Part shown: piece after piece, positions 51,871 through 64,000 of the stretch | Layout of the letters: the number at the start of each line of letters is the position of its first letter | Position numbering within the stretch: the stretch's first letter is position 1 | Origin: Montifringilla adamsi | Taxonomy: Eukaryota; Chordata; Aves; Passeriformes; Passeridae | NCBI GenBank assembly: GCA_017590115.1 | Contig: JAGGNK010010225.1 | Coordinates: 682,001 to 746,000 of the forward strand | Length of the DNA stretch: 64,000 bases | Direction: 5' to 3' | The notes under the pieces: model-generated | What the model saw: only the letters and a program-made list of their open reading frames with translations | Told to the model about the DNA's origin: nothing | Database searches by the model: none | Program-made: the position numbers and the translations under genes

Positions 51871-54800
51871 GAAATTCAAACCTTTAAAATGCTTGAATTA
51901 AAAATATCTGTCTTAGATTTGTACCAGTGAAATGCTTCCTGTGTACAAAGCCCCTTTTTTCCCTCTCCCAGCATTAATAGCTAGATTTTCTGCTCTGGCA
52001 GAGTCAGACATTTCAGTGCTTCCTGTTGCATTAAAAATGGAATGATTGAGCACATTGTGTGTAGGAGTGAAGCAGAGTCTGTTTTAGCATCCAACTTTGT
52101 ATGTCAGGAGAAGTAGTGATTAACTGTGATCCCTCTCCGGCCTTCTCCCATGCCATAACCTGCAGGAGCATGCTGCTGCAGAGCCACATCCCTGCATTTC
52201 CATCTTGGTGCCCAAGAGCAGCCTACAGCAGCAGCAGCACCAAGGCTGTGAAACCAAAGTCAATCACACAGGCCAGGTTTTGAAGCCTCCCTGGCACAAC
52301 CATGCTGCAGCAGTACCTGACCAAATGCCTCACATCTCCTAGAGCTTAATAAACGCTTTGGATTGCAATGGAGATCTTACCTCTGCTCCCCACTCCTCAA
52401 GTCTGTCATCTCTACTTCTCCCTCATCATCCAGCTCAGCCCTGTTTATTCCCCAGTCTCAATATCTTCCCCTTATTTCTACTACTGCAAGTATCATTTAA
52501 CCCATTGTTTCCTTCCTTCTTCAATTTGTCTTTATCCTTCATTTCTCTTTTCCCCTTCTTTCATGTATGAACTGTTACATAGCAATTGCCATTAGCAATG
52601 CTAATGATTCAACACCACCATTTGTCAAAATGATGCAGCTTCATCATTTCACCTCCCACTTTAGGGCTAGGTTTGCTCATCTGTTGCAGAGACTGAAAAA
52701 CTTTTGCAGTACCATTTTGAATATGCTGATCTCCCCCAGAGCAGAGCAGTCTCTTTTGCCACAGGAAACATATTCAACCCTAGCTGCAAATTCCTCTCCA
52801 CTGAAGTCTCTCCAAGATGAGGGGAATTTTGCAATTCCAGTGAATAAGAGGTCATATGGACAGAAATGAAACATTTTACTTTGAAAGTCCCTGCAACTCC
52901 CCCAGTGCTTAGAAATTTTTTTTTAGATGCCCTGTCGACCTCCAGAGTAGGATTCACTTTGTGCAGATAATTGGATTAAAAAGTACTCCCTTTTGTCCAA
53001 AAGGGCATTCATTCTTTGGTTTTCCTTGTTCTGTTGACACAAGAAGGTAAGATGACAATTCCTTTATTCTCTTCCAGTGACTATATCAGAACAGCACTTT
53101 TCCTGCTCAAACTGCAGGTATAGTACCTAGATGTAACAGCCACTACGTATCTCAGGAGCAAGTTCCACAACAGCAGAAAGAGATAAGGGAACACACATCA
53201 GCTCTTTGGAAAATCCTGCCCAAAAGGATCATGTTGAGCCTGACAAACTGTCCTTTATTAAAATGCAGATGAACACAAATCACTCCACATTGAGGACTGT
53301 GTTCCTCTGATCAAAAATGTGACCCCTGAGCCTCCTTTTTAGCTCCTTGGCCTTTCCTCCAATTTCCTCCCATCCCTTTTTTTCCTACTCTCCCACAGGG
53401 TAACTCCTTTCCAGTGAGCTGTTCACACCAGAAGCCACATATACACCCCTGCACCCACACCTCTGTCGAGTCACCAAGGCACAAACAAATCTCCTGTGAT
53501 GCAAAGCATCTGAATTCCCTGGAAGTGGTAGATATGCTGAATACCTGGGGGAGATTCTGAGTAGGACAGTGGGATTTTATATGTCAAAAATATGATTTCA
53601 TATGTCTAAAAAAAAAAAGGTACCTTCATTTCTCTGAGTTTTTCACATTACTTTTTGTGGAAAAGGTGTTCAGGTCTTAAAAAGAAAAAGCTGCCTAGGT
53701 GATTTGTGTCAGGACCATTTCAGCAAATGGATTTAGGAAATCAACGTGGAGGAAAGTAGTTGAAGGAATTTGCATTTGATGGGTGTGTGATGATCATCCA
53801 GCCCTTGTTTGGAGAAGAATACACACATTGCAAAATAAGCTGCGAAGATGTTTGGCATATCAATCTCTCAACAGCCAACCTACCAGAAAGGAGAGGGATC
53901 TGCCTCCTTGGTCACAAGAAGGTTTGGTGTGCTCAACACCATGGGGACCCAGAAGGCATCTGTCAGAGTTCCCAGACAAACTGGGAAAATTGTCAATAAT
54001 GCAAATGAAATGCTGACACACGGGGACAAAAGCTGCTCGAATGCAGTCTGGCATCCACACTGCTCCCCAGTCCCAGCAAACAGGAGTGGGAGGGCAGCCC
54101 AGCAGGGCAGACTCAGCATTCCCACTGCCACTGCACAGTGCTGGGATGAGCAGTGGGATACCAGCACTGGAACACCCTCTCCAAACAGCAGGAGATGAAA
54201 GTGATTTTCAGGTCAGGCATTCTGCAGACAGAGCAAAAGGAACAAAGCAGATGTCAGGCGGTCTGCAGTACAGCTCTCCTCTTGCAGGCACCCCTTTGGA
54301 GCAGTAACTCTTTCAAGGGGGGAAGGGGAGAAAAACCAGCAACCCAGCAGTCTGTTAATCTTCACAGATGGAGCAGCTTTAATGCTGTCTAATCCTCCAG
54401 AGGGAGGAAGCAGCATTTCCTTTGTGCCAAGGATATCAAAATGGTTGAAGATGGCAATCTCCACTGACATTAACTTTATTAAAGTAGGGGTATTTCCATG
54501 AGCTCTGAGAAGGCTTGGTCAAGAGCCAGCTGGAGATGCACTGCATGTAAACATCTACTCCTAACAACAGAAAATAGCAGGCAGTCAGGAATTCCTGGAA
54601 GGATATACAGGCACCAAGCATGCACACAAACTGGAGATTGCATATCACAGCCACACACATGAATTATACAGCTATCAAACAATTGCATAGCAGCAGCAAT
54701 ATGAGCAGGTAGTTACTGCTTTTTATTCTTTTTTAATTTGGCTCCTGTATTATTTTGCTGCAGCTATATAATGAACTTGAACTCTGAAGAGGGAAGTGGT

Positions 54801-56962
54801 GGCCCTGGGTTGTCATAACAAGAACACCAAAACTTCTTGAGCCACTTCCTTGGCAGTGAATGATTTTTACATGTAAATTGGATGCAGAAGTGAAAAACAG
54901 GATAAGCTTTCTCAGTAAATTTTGAGTATCAGGAGCCAGCACTTAATTAAACTTTACTTTAAATAACAGTAGTATTTACATTCCACTAATAGATGCTTTC
55001 TTGCATCTAAATATCAAACAACTGTCATTTCACAATGGCATTGCATATAAAGTCAGTTCTTAAACAGTTTAGGTAGTGCACAATTCAAACATCATTTTGG
55101 ATGTCACTACATCTCACCCAGCCTGCTTGGGAAAAATGGAGAATTAAAGCTCTGAATTGAGGATCTGAAATATAAAGCTCTACTATTGTAACAGAAGCAG
55201 AAAATGCCCACACAGTCATCTCCCCTTCCTGGAGGACAGTTCAATTATCATCATGTCCCCAAGCAGATTTTGCTCTGAATCACTGTGACATCTGCTAGGG
55301 AAATGAACACAAATCTATATCTGCATGCAGCAAATACATTGGCAAGGTTGCAAAGGGGGAAGGGAAATAAGTGTCACTTTTCACACAAACTAGAAAATGA
55401 CAGCTTGTCACATCCATGAGTAAATACTAGCAGAAGTGAGAGGAGGCAAGATGCTTCTTCACCTTTTCCCCCTCCATAGCATGACAAAGATACAGATTAA
55501 GGACAAAACTGTGGCTTCTTCCTTGCCTACAGTCACAGCATCTGGACATTTCACCATCTGGGAACACTAACAATAATGGATCATATCTGCCATTGGCATC
55601 TGGTTAGTAGAGCTCCCCTGAGTTCAAGGGAGCTGTAACCCATTCCTAGCCAAAGAGCCAGTCCGACATCCCAGAGCTGGGGAAACAGAAGCTGGAAGAG
55701 CCCCCAAGAGTGAGAGTGCAGAGCAACCTCCTTCAGGTCACTTCTGGCAAAGAAGACTTGCCCATTGCCTTGTCAGCAGCAAAGGACAATTTTATGATAC
55801 AGAAGCAGGGGGTTTAGTCATGACTTGCATACATGCAAAAATGATAATGTAATGTAGTACAACTCTCTTTGTACCAAAAATAATTTTTTTTTAAAAAAAA
55901 AATCAAAACAACAAAACACAGAAAAAGTATAAAGTTAGCTTAATACTCCTGTATTTCCCCAAGGACAGGAGTATGCACACAGACTACTGCTTCCAAGCCA
56001 CCCACACATTAAAGCTGGTCTGTCTGAGCCCATGGACACCTTTCCTATCTTCTTTCAGTCCAGCACATGAGACTTCACCAGTTGCATCACATGGCAAGGC
56101 ACAAAGTTGACTCCCAAGCGCAGAAGGGAGGAAAGGTCATGGTATGAAGTTAATGAGAGAAAATCACTTTCTATCAAGAGATCCCTTGGCTCCAAAACCT
56201 AACACAGCTGCACCATAACACTGTGAGCTCTCCTCCACTGCAGTCACACACAAGGCTGGAGATGAAGGCAGCACAGCAGAGCACACCTGAGACTCAAATA
56301 CCTTAGTCTCATGCAGGATGTGCAAGATGGATCTGATTTTACACACATAGAGGAAGCAGCAGCATCATTCTAAGCTCCTTTTAAGCTAATGATACCTTTT
56401 ACACAGGGTTACAGTAGCTGCAGCTCTTTCAGAAGGAAACAGGCTCTCTATCAAAAATACATAAATGAGTACAAAACCTCTGCATATCACACCCTCACCT
56501 GTAACAAATGTATTGCATTAACATTTAACAGTATCTCACTACTAGAGCAGAGCAGAGCACCCTTTCATCAATTTAGGCTTGTTTTCTGGTGCACCTTCCC
56601 CACACCCAAAAGCCTGTGTTCAGACATCTCTCTTCATTTATTCCCTGATTCAAATGGCAAGATTAACGTGACTGTAAAAAGGGTATCATTACAGTTTCTT
56701 TTTAAAGAGATGTAAAACCTTCCGCCCACTCTTTCTTGTGCTTTTGCAGTGAGAATTTCTTCCTAATTGGTATCCAAGTGTGCAGTCAGATCAATTTCTC
56801 TTCAAAAAAGAGTGCTGCTTTTTATCCAGATGAAAACAGATACTACAGACTTCACTTACAAGCTCTGATTTTAAAAATTACTCTAATCAGACTTTGATAG
56901 AACCACTCTGATAGCAGATGTGTGGCTAATGTGTTTCCTAATGTTATGATAATCCAACTAGT

Positions 56963-56979
56963 AAATAAATAAATAAATA
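56963..56979. repeat. (AAAT)4 microsatellite
   Basis: Four tandem AAAT units in intergenic DNA. Confidence 0.85.
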
Positions 56980-57613
56980 GTTTAAAATAAGGAAATGTGG
57001 AATTTGGACAGTGGCAATGAATGCCTAATTCAGAGTTCAAGTCTCCTCTGAAACAACTCTAATAACTCTGTTGTTAGTTCATATCCTCCTACTTCTCCAC
57101 AATCCTAACTTTAAATCTTAGGATAAGGAAACTTTGAAATTTGGACTCTTGATCTGAATAGATTTTTTCATGTAAGAAGTAAACTTTAAGCTTTCAGGAG
57201 TTACATGTTTAGAGTCTGGTCTCACAATAAAGAACATTGATTCTCCTAGTCAGTAGAAAAATAGAAACAGTTCCTCTTGAAAACATAGTTTACAACTAGG
57301 AATTGCCTGGGAAAAAAAAAAATAAAAGAAAGACTAGAGGGTTTTTTTGAGCTATGTAAAGGAAGGTTATTATTAGAACTGCCAGAATTCTTTACACTGT
57401 CATAGCACAGTAAGAATACTGAAATACTTCTCTACTAAATTACAGTTTTCAGCCAGGCACTTTAAATTGCTATTTTCACAAATCCACGTGGTTTAACTGA
57501 AGAGATGCTGGCTAGAGCCATGCCACTGCCTGTTTCAAAGCAGAGGAGGAGAACAAGTCTATGATCTGCCAGGTTCCTCCTTGTGGGCTTGCCACAGCCT
57601 GAGCCACAGCCAG

Positions 57614-57630
57614 GCTGCTGCTGCTGCTGC
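57614..57630. repeat. Short (CTG)n microsatellite
   Basis: Five CTG units. Read on the minus strand it gives a glutamine run inside a chance open frame. No support for a real gene was found. Confidence 0.85.
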
Positions 57631-60222
57631 CACCCCTGCCCCAAGCACTGCCATGGAAGATTGCAATATGAACAGGTCCAGAGACAGCAAAGGAACACCT
57701 GTATGCCCTGAAAGGAAAAAATAAATGCAAGCAAGAAAGAAAACTTTCGGTTTAAAACTGACCTTCCTTCCAAAAGATGCATTAAAATGGTCTCACAGCT
57801 ATCTTGCACACAGACGTAGAAGCAATAAAAAAATCATTGAGAAGTTCAAAAGACACCGGTTGCTTTTATCTGCCACACATTTTGCTTTTGAGCCTGCAGT
57901 TCTGTGGGGTTTCTCAGATGAGCAGACCTCTCTTCTAAGTATTTCTAACACACCTATTGACTTAGATTCCTATCCTGCAGATCCTAACAGTCATTACATG
58001 CATGCATTCTTGTCTGCAGCATCCAAAATGTATTTTATATCTATTTTATCTATCTACTATATATTATATCTAGGACATCTTTAAAAATTACAAGACATGA
58101 AACACAACAGAGCTTTGTAAAGTATTTCTGTCACAATACAAAAAGTCTGCCAGTTTTTAAATCAAGAAATCCTAGATAGATTTCCCACTTCAACTCCAGG
58201 TAATCTGGTACATTTCTCTGCACTTCATTTACAAGAACTGTAAGTGGGGGAAGAGAAGGAAGAGAATTCTGCAGCTTCTGCATAATATAACCAAATATCA
58301 TCCTCCTCCTCCTCCCAAAATGGCTTAAAATAGATTCACAGTAGACTCTCCATTTGGGGGTTCTTACTATCATGCCATTGTTTCAAGCTCTGCAATTCAG
58401 AGGATTGGGAACTGAGGTTGTATTTCTGATAATGGGAACTGAGTCTGTAATACAACAGTATGAACCAGAACTCCAAGAAGAAAAACAAAATAATGAAAGT
58501 GGGTTGCATATTGGGAAGACAGCATAGAGATTTGACATCGCACACAAAGCCTTATTTCCACACTTCTTGCTTACTTTCTCTTCTCTTCCAAATTGAGTTT
58601 TTATCTTTCTTCTACTGCATTTGTTCCCTACTTTAGGGCCAACTGAGCACTTTTCTTTGTAGGCACTTAAGGAACTCAAAGCAAGACAATGAAAGCTTTC
58701 TTGAGAGCTAAAGCCAAGTCATGCAAAGTGAGCAAACCTTACTATTTATACTGATTAGGAGTGTGAGCCTCACACTACTGTATGGTATGTTGTATCAAGA
58801 GCCCTGAGTCAGATAGAGATGCTTGGGAAGAACAAGAAGGGAGTCACCTCTGCCTGCCTGAAGCTCTCAGCCAGGTCTCACACACAGTCTCCCTCTACGC
58901 TCTGCCTGAGAGAACAGAGCTGAAAGCAAGCAAACACAGACAACAAACTCCAGCACCGAGAAAAACCAGAGCCTACCTCCCTCTGGTCCTCTTTTCATAT
59001 CCTAAACAGACTGCAGGAGTGGCCAAAACACATCCAGAGCTGCTTAACCCAGCGTTTTCTTCTTTGTCTATGCCCTTGCAGCCATTTAGCCCTAGCTACT
59101 CTCAGTATCTCAGCTCAGTGATACAAATCCCTTGGTGAGCCTGTCCATCACTCTCTACTGCTTAATCCTCCTCTGCCTCAAGAGACTGAGGGTGGGACCT
59201 GCAGCTTAAGTTTCTCCAAACAGATTTTCTGTGTATAAGACACTACCATGCATTTCCTAGCCAACTTTATGAAAATCCTGTACTGTCCAGGTAACTCTAA
59301 GGAACAAAGCAAAGCGTTTGGAGAGCAGACAGCAGGAACACTTATGCTGTCATGCACCACTTGACCTTTGTATTCATGTCATAGTAAGGATCTTCAAGCA
59401 AATCAACTCTCTAAGCAATGATTTACTCTACCTGTTCTTCTCTGCTGGTTAAAGATTCCATGGTTTTTTGTTTTTTGGAACCAAAGCAGAAGCCCATCAA
59501 CCTCTGTGTTTTTTCTCACACATGTCACGTGTGGGAAATGGATTTGTAATTCAAACATAATTCTCCTCTCCTCAAATCTCTCACTTCTTTGCTTCAGCTG
59601 GACTGCTCTTCCTCTCACACCTACTTTCTGAAGGGAACATGACCCAAAATTGGAAAATAAACACTGGGAGTGGATCTACAGAGCACAGGTGCTTTCTTTG
59701 CACAAATATCTGTAAGAACCACTTGGTTAAAAGAAATTAGAACATTAGTTTACAGTGAATGAGGTTTCCCCTCTTTCTGTGCAGCCTCACAAACCAGGCT
59801 GCATTATATGTCAGCTCACAGACCAATTAATGAAATTTAGGATCTTTTTTAGACTAAGAACTTGCTGAGATGAGAGCAAATGGCTGAAGGGAAGAGGCTG
59901 GATGACATACTCTGCTGAGCTGTATATGAAGAGTGATGTGAAACTGTTTGAACTCACCAGTCAGCAGAAAAAGATGACAGAGAAGCTGCTCATATAAGAA
60001 AAACAATGTGAATTGTCTACATTTTTCTGAGAGCTTAACAGAAAAAGGAGAAATTAAAAGGAAAAAACAAGAGAGATGTTGAATAAGGATATAATAAAGT
60101 ACAATTAACTCCATATTGTGTGTAGAGCAATTTCCTCCAACACATCCTCAATGCAAATGAGGCACAGCAGGAACCAAGGTCAGTGGAGGAAGCAGTGCTT
60201 TTTACAGAGCATTTACCTGTGG

Positions 60223-60272
60223 AACTTATCTTTTATAAATAAGGATAACTTATCTTTTATAAGAATAAGGAT
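60223..60272. repeat. 24/26-bp tandem duplication
   Basis: AACTTATCTTTTATAAATAA followed by GGAT is repeated at once as a second copy with a two-base insertion (AAGAATAAGGAT). This is a recent small duplication in intergenic DNA. Confidence 0.9.
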
Positions 60273-61559
60273 GACTAAATCTTGATAGTTTCAGCCCAAA
60301 TTTGGATTCTGCTGTTGTAAGTACCATGTAAACATACAGAAAATCAAACCTGCCCTCAAATATCTGCAGTCTAAAGACAATAAGCTAGAGAAGGAAGGAA
60401 TGTTTATCACATACAGATAACAAGCCACATGGTAGCTTGCATCACTGAAGGGAGGAAGCCAGGCAAGTCAATATACTTAAAGGTAGGAGGATAATAAAGA
60501 AGGACATTATGGAAAATGGGGAAACGGGCTGGATAGGAGATGACTGGTTGGTGGGCTTGATTTCCTGGTTCAGAACTCACCCTGAGCCAAGCAGGCACAG
60601 AGGTCTACCTTGTGCAGTCTGCTGGCTGCAACCATGAACCCCTGTGCAATGTGGGACTCTGCAGAGGAGTCTCCCAAAAAGTGCAGCACTGTTCCCTTCC
60701 CAGGGAGCACAGCCAGTGCTCCTCAGCATCCACACACTGCACAGGCCTGATCACCCCCAGCCTGCATCACTCAGTGGAGTATCTGTCTCACCACTGTCTC
60801 TGAGAGAAGGAGACCCAGGCAGTGACCCAGGCTGCCAAAACAATGCTCCGAAGAAACATTTGCTCTCCTTACCATTTACTGCTCTTTGCATTTTCTGGTG
60901 AAATTTCTTAGGAGCCAAAAAATCCCAAGTAGCATCTTAAAGCTCTCAGGATGAGTATACTCCATAATACAAGGAAGTACCCATGGAGACCCTTCTGGCC
61001 TTCTCCCTGCCTGCAAAGCTATTCTCTTTTTTAATGAAAACAAGGACTTCAAGAGAGAGAAGGAGAAATGGTGCACAAACAAGACTATCCCAACATTCAG
61101 TCATTTGGGGGCCATGCTGCAGGTCCAAGTCCCACACTGTATCTGAGAAAGCAGTGCCCCAGCAATGCACAAGGTTTAAATGCATGTATGCACTCTTTTC
61201 AGGCTTTCAGGACTTTGCTGGTGCACCAAGCTTAAAAATAATGTTTGAATTCTTCAAGCATTTATCTTCCAGGTCATGGAAAAATGCTCCCTTTCTAAAT
61301 GCTTATTACATTTCTTTGGGTTCATATATGAAGTGGATAATTCTGGATTTCTGCCTTTTCTCAGAACAATGAGCAAATGGGTATCTATGCTGTTAACTCC
61401 CCTATTGATTTTGTGATTCACAGTGTAATCAATTTGCCCATCTCTCCCCAGACTTCTGCCTCAGGGCAAGGAGAGCTATACTAATGGTATGGGACAGTGG
61501 GGCTGTCTCTGTTTGCTGCTGTTACAAATACTGCTGATCTGTGCACACACTCTCAATTT

Positions 61560-62960
61560 TCTTTTCTTTTTTTTCGGCCTCCTTCCTCTCTAATGGCACA
61601 TTCACCTTAGGAGGTCAGCGAGTAGGTAAATCCCAGATTCCCATAACAATTAGAATCCTCCCCATGTCTGCACCCAGCAAACTAATAGAGCCCACTCACA
61701 ACTTACCAAGACTGTCAATTTGCATCCCTTACCACCACGACTTAGGCTTTATCTGTTTCTCTTCAGTCATATCAGCACTGTGTGTATGTTGATATTCTTA
61801 TATTTGTGGATCATATCAGCTTGTGACTCACCGGCTAACTCTTTGCTAACACAACTATGTGGTTTAAGAGAGATTTGCTTCAGCTGAAGCAGTATTCACT
61901 TTTTCTTTCTTCCTGAATCTCACTATCCTCCAGTCCAACCTATACTCTTTGCATTCCACTAGCAAGTAATACAACCCGTGGGTGATTTTGCATCCTTCTT
62001 TCAAATGCTGCATTGTCTTGGCTAACAATGTTTGCCAAAGTCTCTACATCAGCACATTTTGAGTTCTGGCATGTCTTTCTGCATTTCTTCTAGTTTTTAG
62101 ATTTCATTTTCTAGTGCCTCCACAGTACTGGACAGTTGTTCAACCTTCTTAAATTTCCTAAACCAGCCTGGGGGTTTCCCTCTGCCTTGCAAATTATAAT
62201 CAATCAATATAATTGGTCAGTTTTGTGTCGTCTAGTTAATAATGTTCTCTGAACCCACTCAGTGCACGGCAATTCATCAGGGACCATGTTAACTCCCTTG
62301 ATGGAAAAAGCTGGTGTCTCAGTTTGCATTTTCAATTTGTATTTACATACTAAGAACAAGAAAATGCACTCTTCACCTCTTCTCTTTACTTGGTCACAAT
62401 TCAAAAGTCTGAGACGTATCAACTGATTCAGAATGGGAGGAAACAAGAAGTCTTATGACTGTCTTCATCTTTTGCTGGTACCCACTGTCTGCATAAAAGG
62501 CTTTTTCAGTTGGCCTCTGCTTCTCCAGTGCCACGTCAGCTGTGGTGCCATTTTTAGCTGTGACATTTTCCCCACTCAGAATATTTTCTTAGTCCATTAT
62601 ACCCCGTGTACCATCTGCCGTACAATAGCCACACAGTGCCAAGAAGCCTGGTCACAGTCTGCTTTATTCAGCGGACGAGCCCTAATTGCTTAGCCTGGCA
62701 CAATATGAGCCTGCCCACAGCACAGCATCCCATTCCAGCTTATCTGGGGTACCACAATGCAGCCCAGCCTGGCAGACAGCTGTGACCACCCATTCATTCC
62801 GACACACAGCGGCCGTGCTTCCGTGCACCTGCTGGGAGCACAGGAGGGAACAGCCACGCTGCAGGCCCCCAGATGCCCTTTGTTCCCAGTGTCACGTTGG
62901 GAACATGGCAGGCAGGAAGAGGCTGTGAGACTGGGAGCCGAGCAAGGCACTGCACATCCC
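61560..62960 (-). mobile_element. Possible badly decayed endogenous retrovirus (leader and gag-like remnant)
   Basis: The minus strand shows short coding-like stretches interrupted by stops and frameshifts at 61.56-62.45 kb. One is a coiled-coil-like Glu/Leu-rich piece near 62.13 kb. Upstream on that strand is a GC-richer block (62.69-62.96 kb). Between them lies GGGCTCGTCCG (62672-62682), which equals the core of a proline-tRNA-type primer binding site, followed by AATAAA (62663-62668). No intact long terminal repeat pair was found. The reading rests on weak resemblance and order of parts, so it is tentative. It could instead be unrelated unique sequence. Confidence 0.3.
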
Positions 62961-64000
62961 GGATGCAAATTGTCCAAGTGATTCTGCTGTCCTGACTGGT
63001 ATTAAAGAGTGCTGGAGGGGTGGGGAACAGGAAGGCTGGGGTTGTAGTGCTGTCTCTAGCTTTGTATTGGATGCAGCCTCAGTAATGTGAGCCAGGATCA
63101 TCTAACCTGTTGAACAAAGGGCAGGTGCCAGTTCTAGTATCTCCCTTTCAGGTTGTACAGTTGTTGGCTCTCAACACCTTGGTGCCAGCACTGTAGAGTG
63201 CAAGCATCCAGTTTCATCCTTTTCCCCTGCGAGATGGCCACGGCTCCTCAAATCCACAGGCAGTGACAGAGACCAACCTGCCAAGAGAAACACCACAAAG
63301 TAACATTCAACACCCTTGCTCCACCTCTGTTTCAGTGTGCAGTGAAAAAAGATGCCAAGGCTGAACACAATCCTGACAAAACTAGGGAAACCTCACAGTC
63401 CCACAGCTGTTACACCCCATCAGCCTGTGTTACCCAAGGAGGGAAGACTTCTTGTCCTGCCCAAATACACCAGCACACTCTGAGCTGCTGCTCTCTCTGG
63501 GTCTGCTGCTCTCTCAGCCTGTACAGACAAAGGAATGTTTGATATGACAATGACACATTTTCTTTTTGATCACTGGGTATTTAGAGATGGGTATTTAGGC
63601 CAGATGCTACTTCTACATGGTGGAAATCAGAACAAGTCTGGTGGAAAGGGAAGGAAGAATAACATAATGTACCAGGAGTCTAATACCACAGTATTAATAC
63701 TCACTTGTTAACCCTACTGTAGTTCCCAATCAAAGTAGCCTTTCCTTGGAATGTCTCAAGGCCCAAGTCTGTGGTGTGGTGTGGTACCTCCACCAAAGTC
63801 AGTAGAAACTGATGGCACAATGCAGCATTTTGTAAGATCAGGCCCTTGATAACAAGTAAGAGGGCTCTGAGCAAAAGACCCCACCAGATGCATTTGTAGA
63901 GGCATAGTGCCTGTCCTCTCTGAGTCCTGGAGAGGGGCCAGGAAAGAAAACTGTGCCTGAAGAGGCTGCCTGTGGGAAGCAGGTCCTTTGTGGCACTTCT
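62961..64000. other. Terminal stretch without recognised features
   Basis: Moderate-GC sequence with no exon or known repeat that I can name. A short GTGGT repeat lies near 63771-63785. Confidence 0.5.

Larger units (their letters stand above)
47295..61559. other. Long stretch without recognised genes
   Basis: About 14 kb of mostly AT-rich DNA. Open frames are short and overlap on both strands. The longest ATG-initiated one (48900-49379, plus, 159 codons) resembles no family I know and has no splice-flanked or conserved look. Small microsatellites and two short tandem duplications are listed separately. No exon of METTL6, the gene next upstream in human, was recognised on either strand. Confidence 0.6.

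Noticed and set aside
57462..57809. Minus-strand frame with a glutamine run
   Set aside because: The run comes from a short CTG microsatellite. There is no family resemblance or splice structure.
1..64000. CRISPR arrays, operons, phage or plasmid features
   Set aside because: The window is vertebrate chromosomal DNA. No regularly spaced repeats or prokaryotic gene organisation is present.

Overview
The window is vertebrate nuclear DNA, most probably from a bird. It has one intron-rich gene with GT-AG introns and a CpG-rich first exon. Its interspersed repeats are CR1 LINE 3' ends, several finishing in the ATTCTATG-type terminal repeat, plus an LTR of a kind familiar from avian genomes. No operons, tRNA or rRNA genes, or CRISPR arrays are visible, and nothing supports a prokaryotic or phage origin. 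I cannot name the species.

The only gene I can support is the 5' part of SH3BP5 (SH3 domain-binding protein 5, also called Sab), on the minus strand. Six coding exons were reconstructed by hand. They lie at 44487-44567, 42231-42293, 32090-32218, 12977-13141, 4832-4962 and 922-964. All have consensus donors and acceptors, and the reading frame joins without interruption to give about 204 codons. These encode the start and most of the long coiled-coil region, which in the mammalian protein is the RAB11 guanine-nucleotide-exchange region. The remaining coiled coil and the C-terminal JNK-docking part must lie beyond position 1. The promoter lies in a CpG-rich block around 44.46-44.72 kb and carries a long poly(dA:dT) tract.

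The introns (about 2.2, 10.0, 18.9, 8.0 and 3.9 kb, plus a cut sixth one) hold three CR1 fragments, all antisense to the gene, and one LTR fragment in sense. They also hold a 26-G homopolymer, a 50-A homopolymer and many short microsatellites. The 19.4 kb upstream of the gene (44.6-64 kb) has no coding exon I can recognise. It holds a decayed CR1 copy at 46.7-47.3 kb and, at 61.5-63 kb, a block that may be a badly decayed minus-strand endogenous retrovirus.

I did not find a previously undescribed biological system here. The findings concern the unusual promoter architecture, extreme homopolymers, repeat orientation and the possible retroviral relic.
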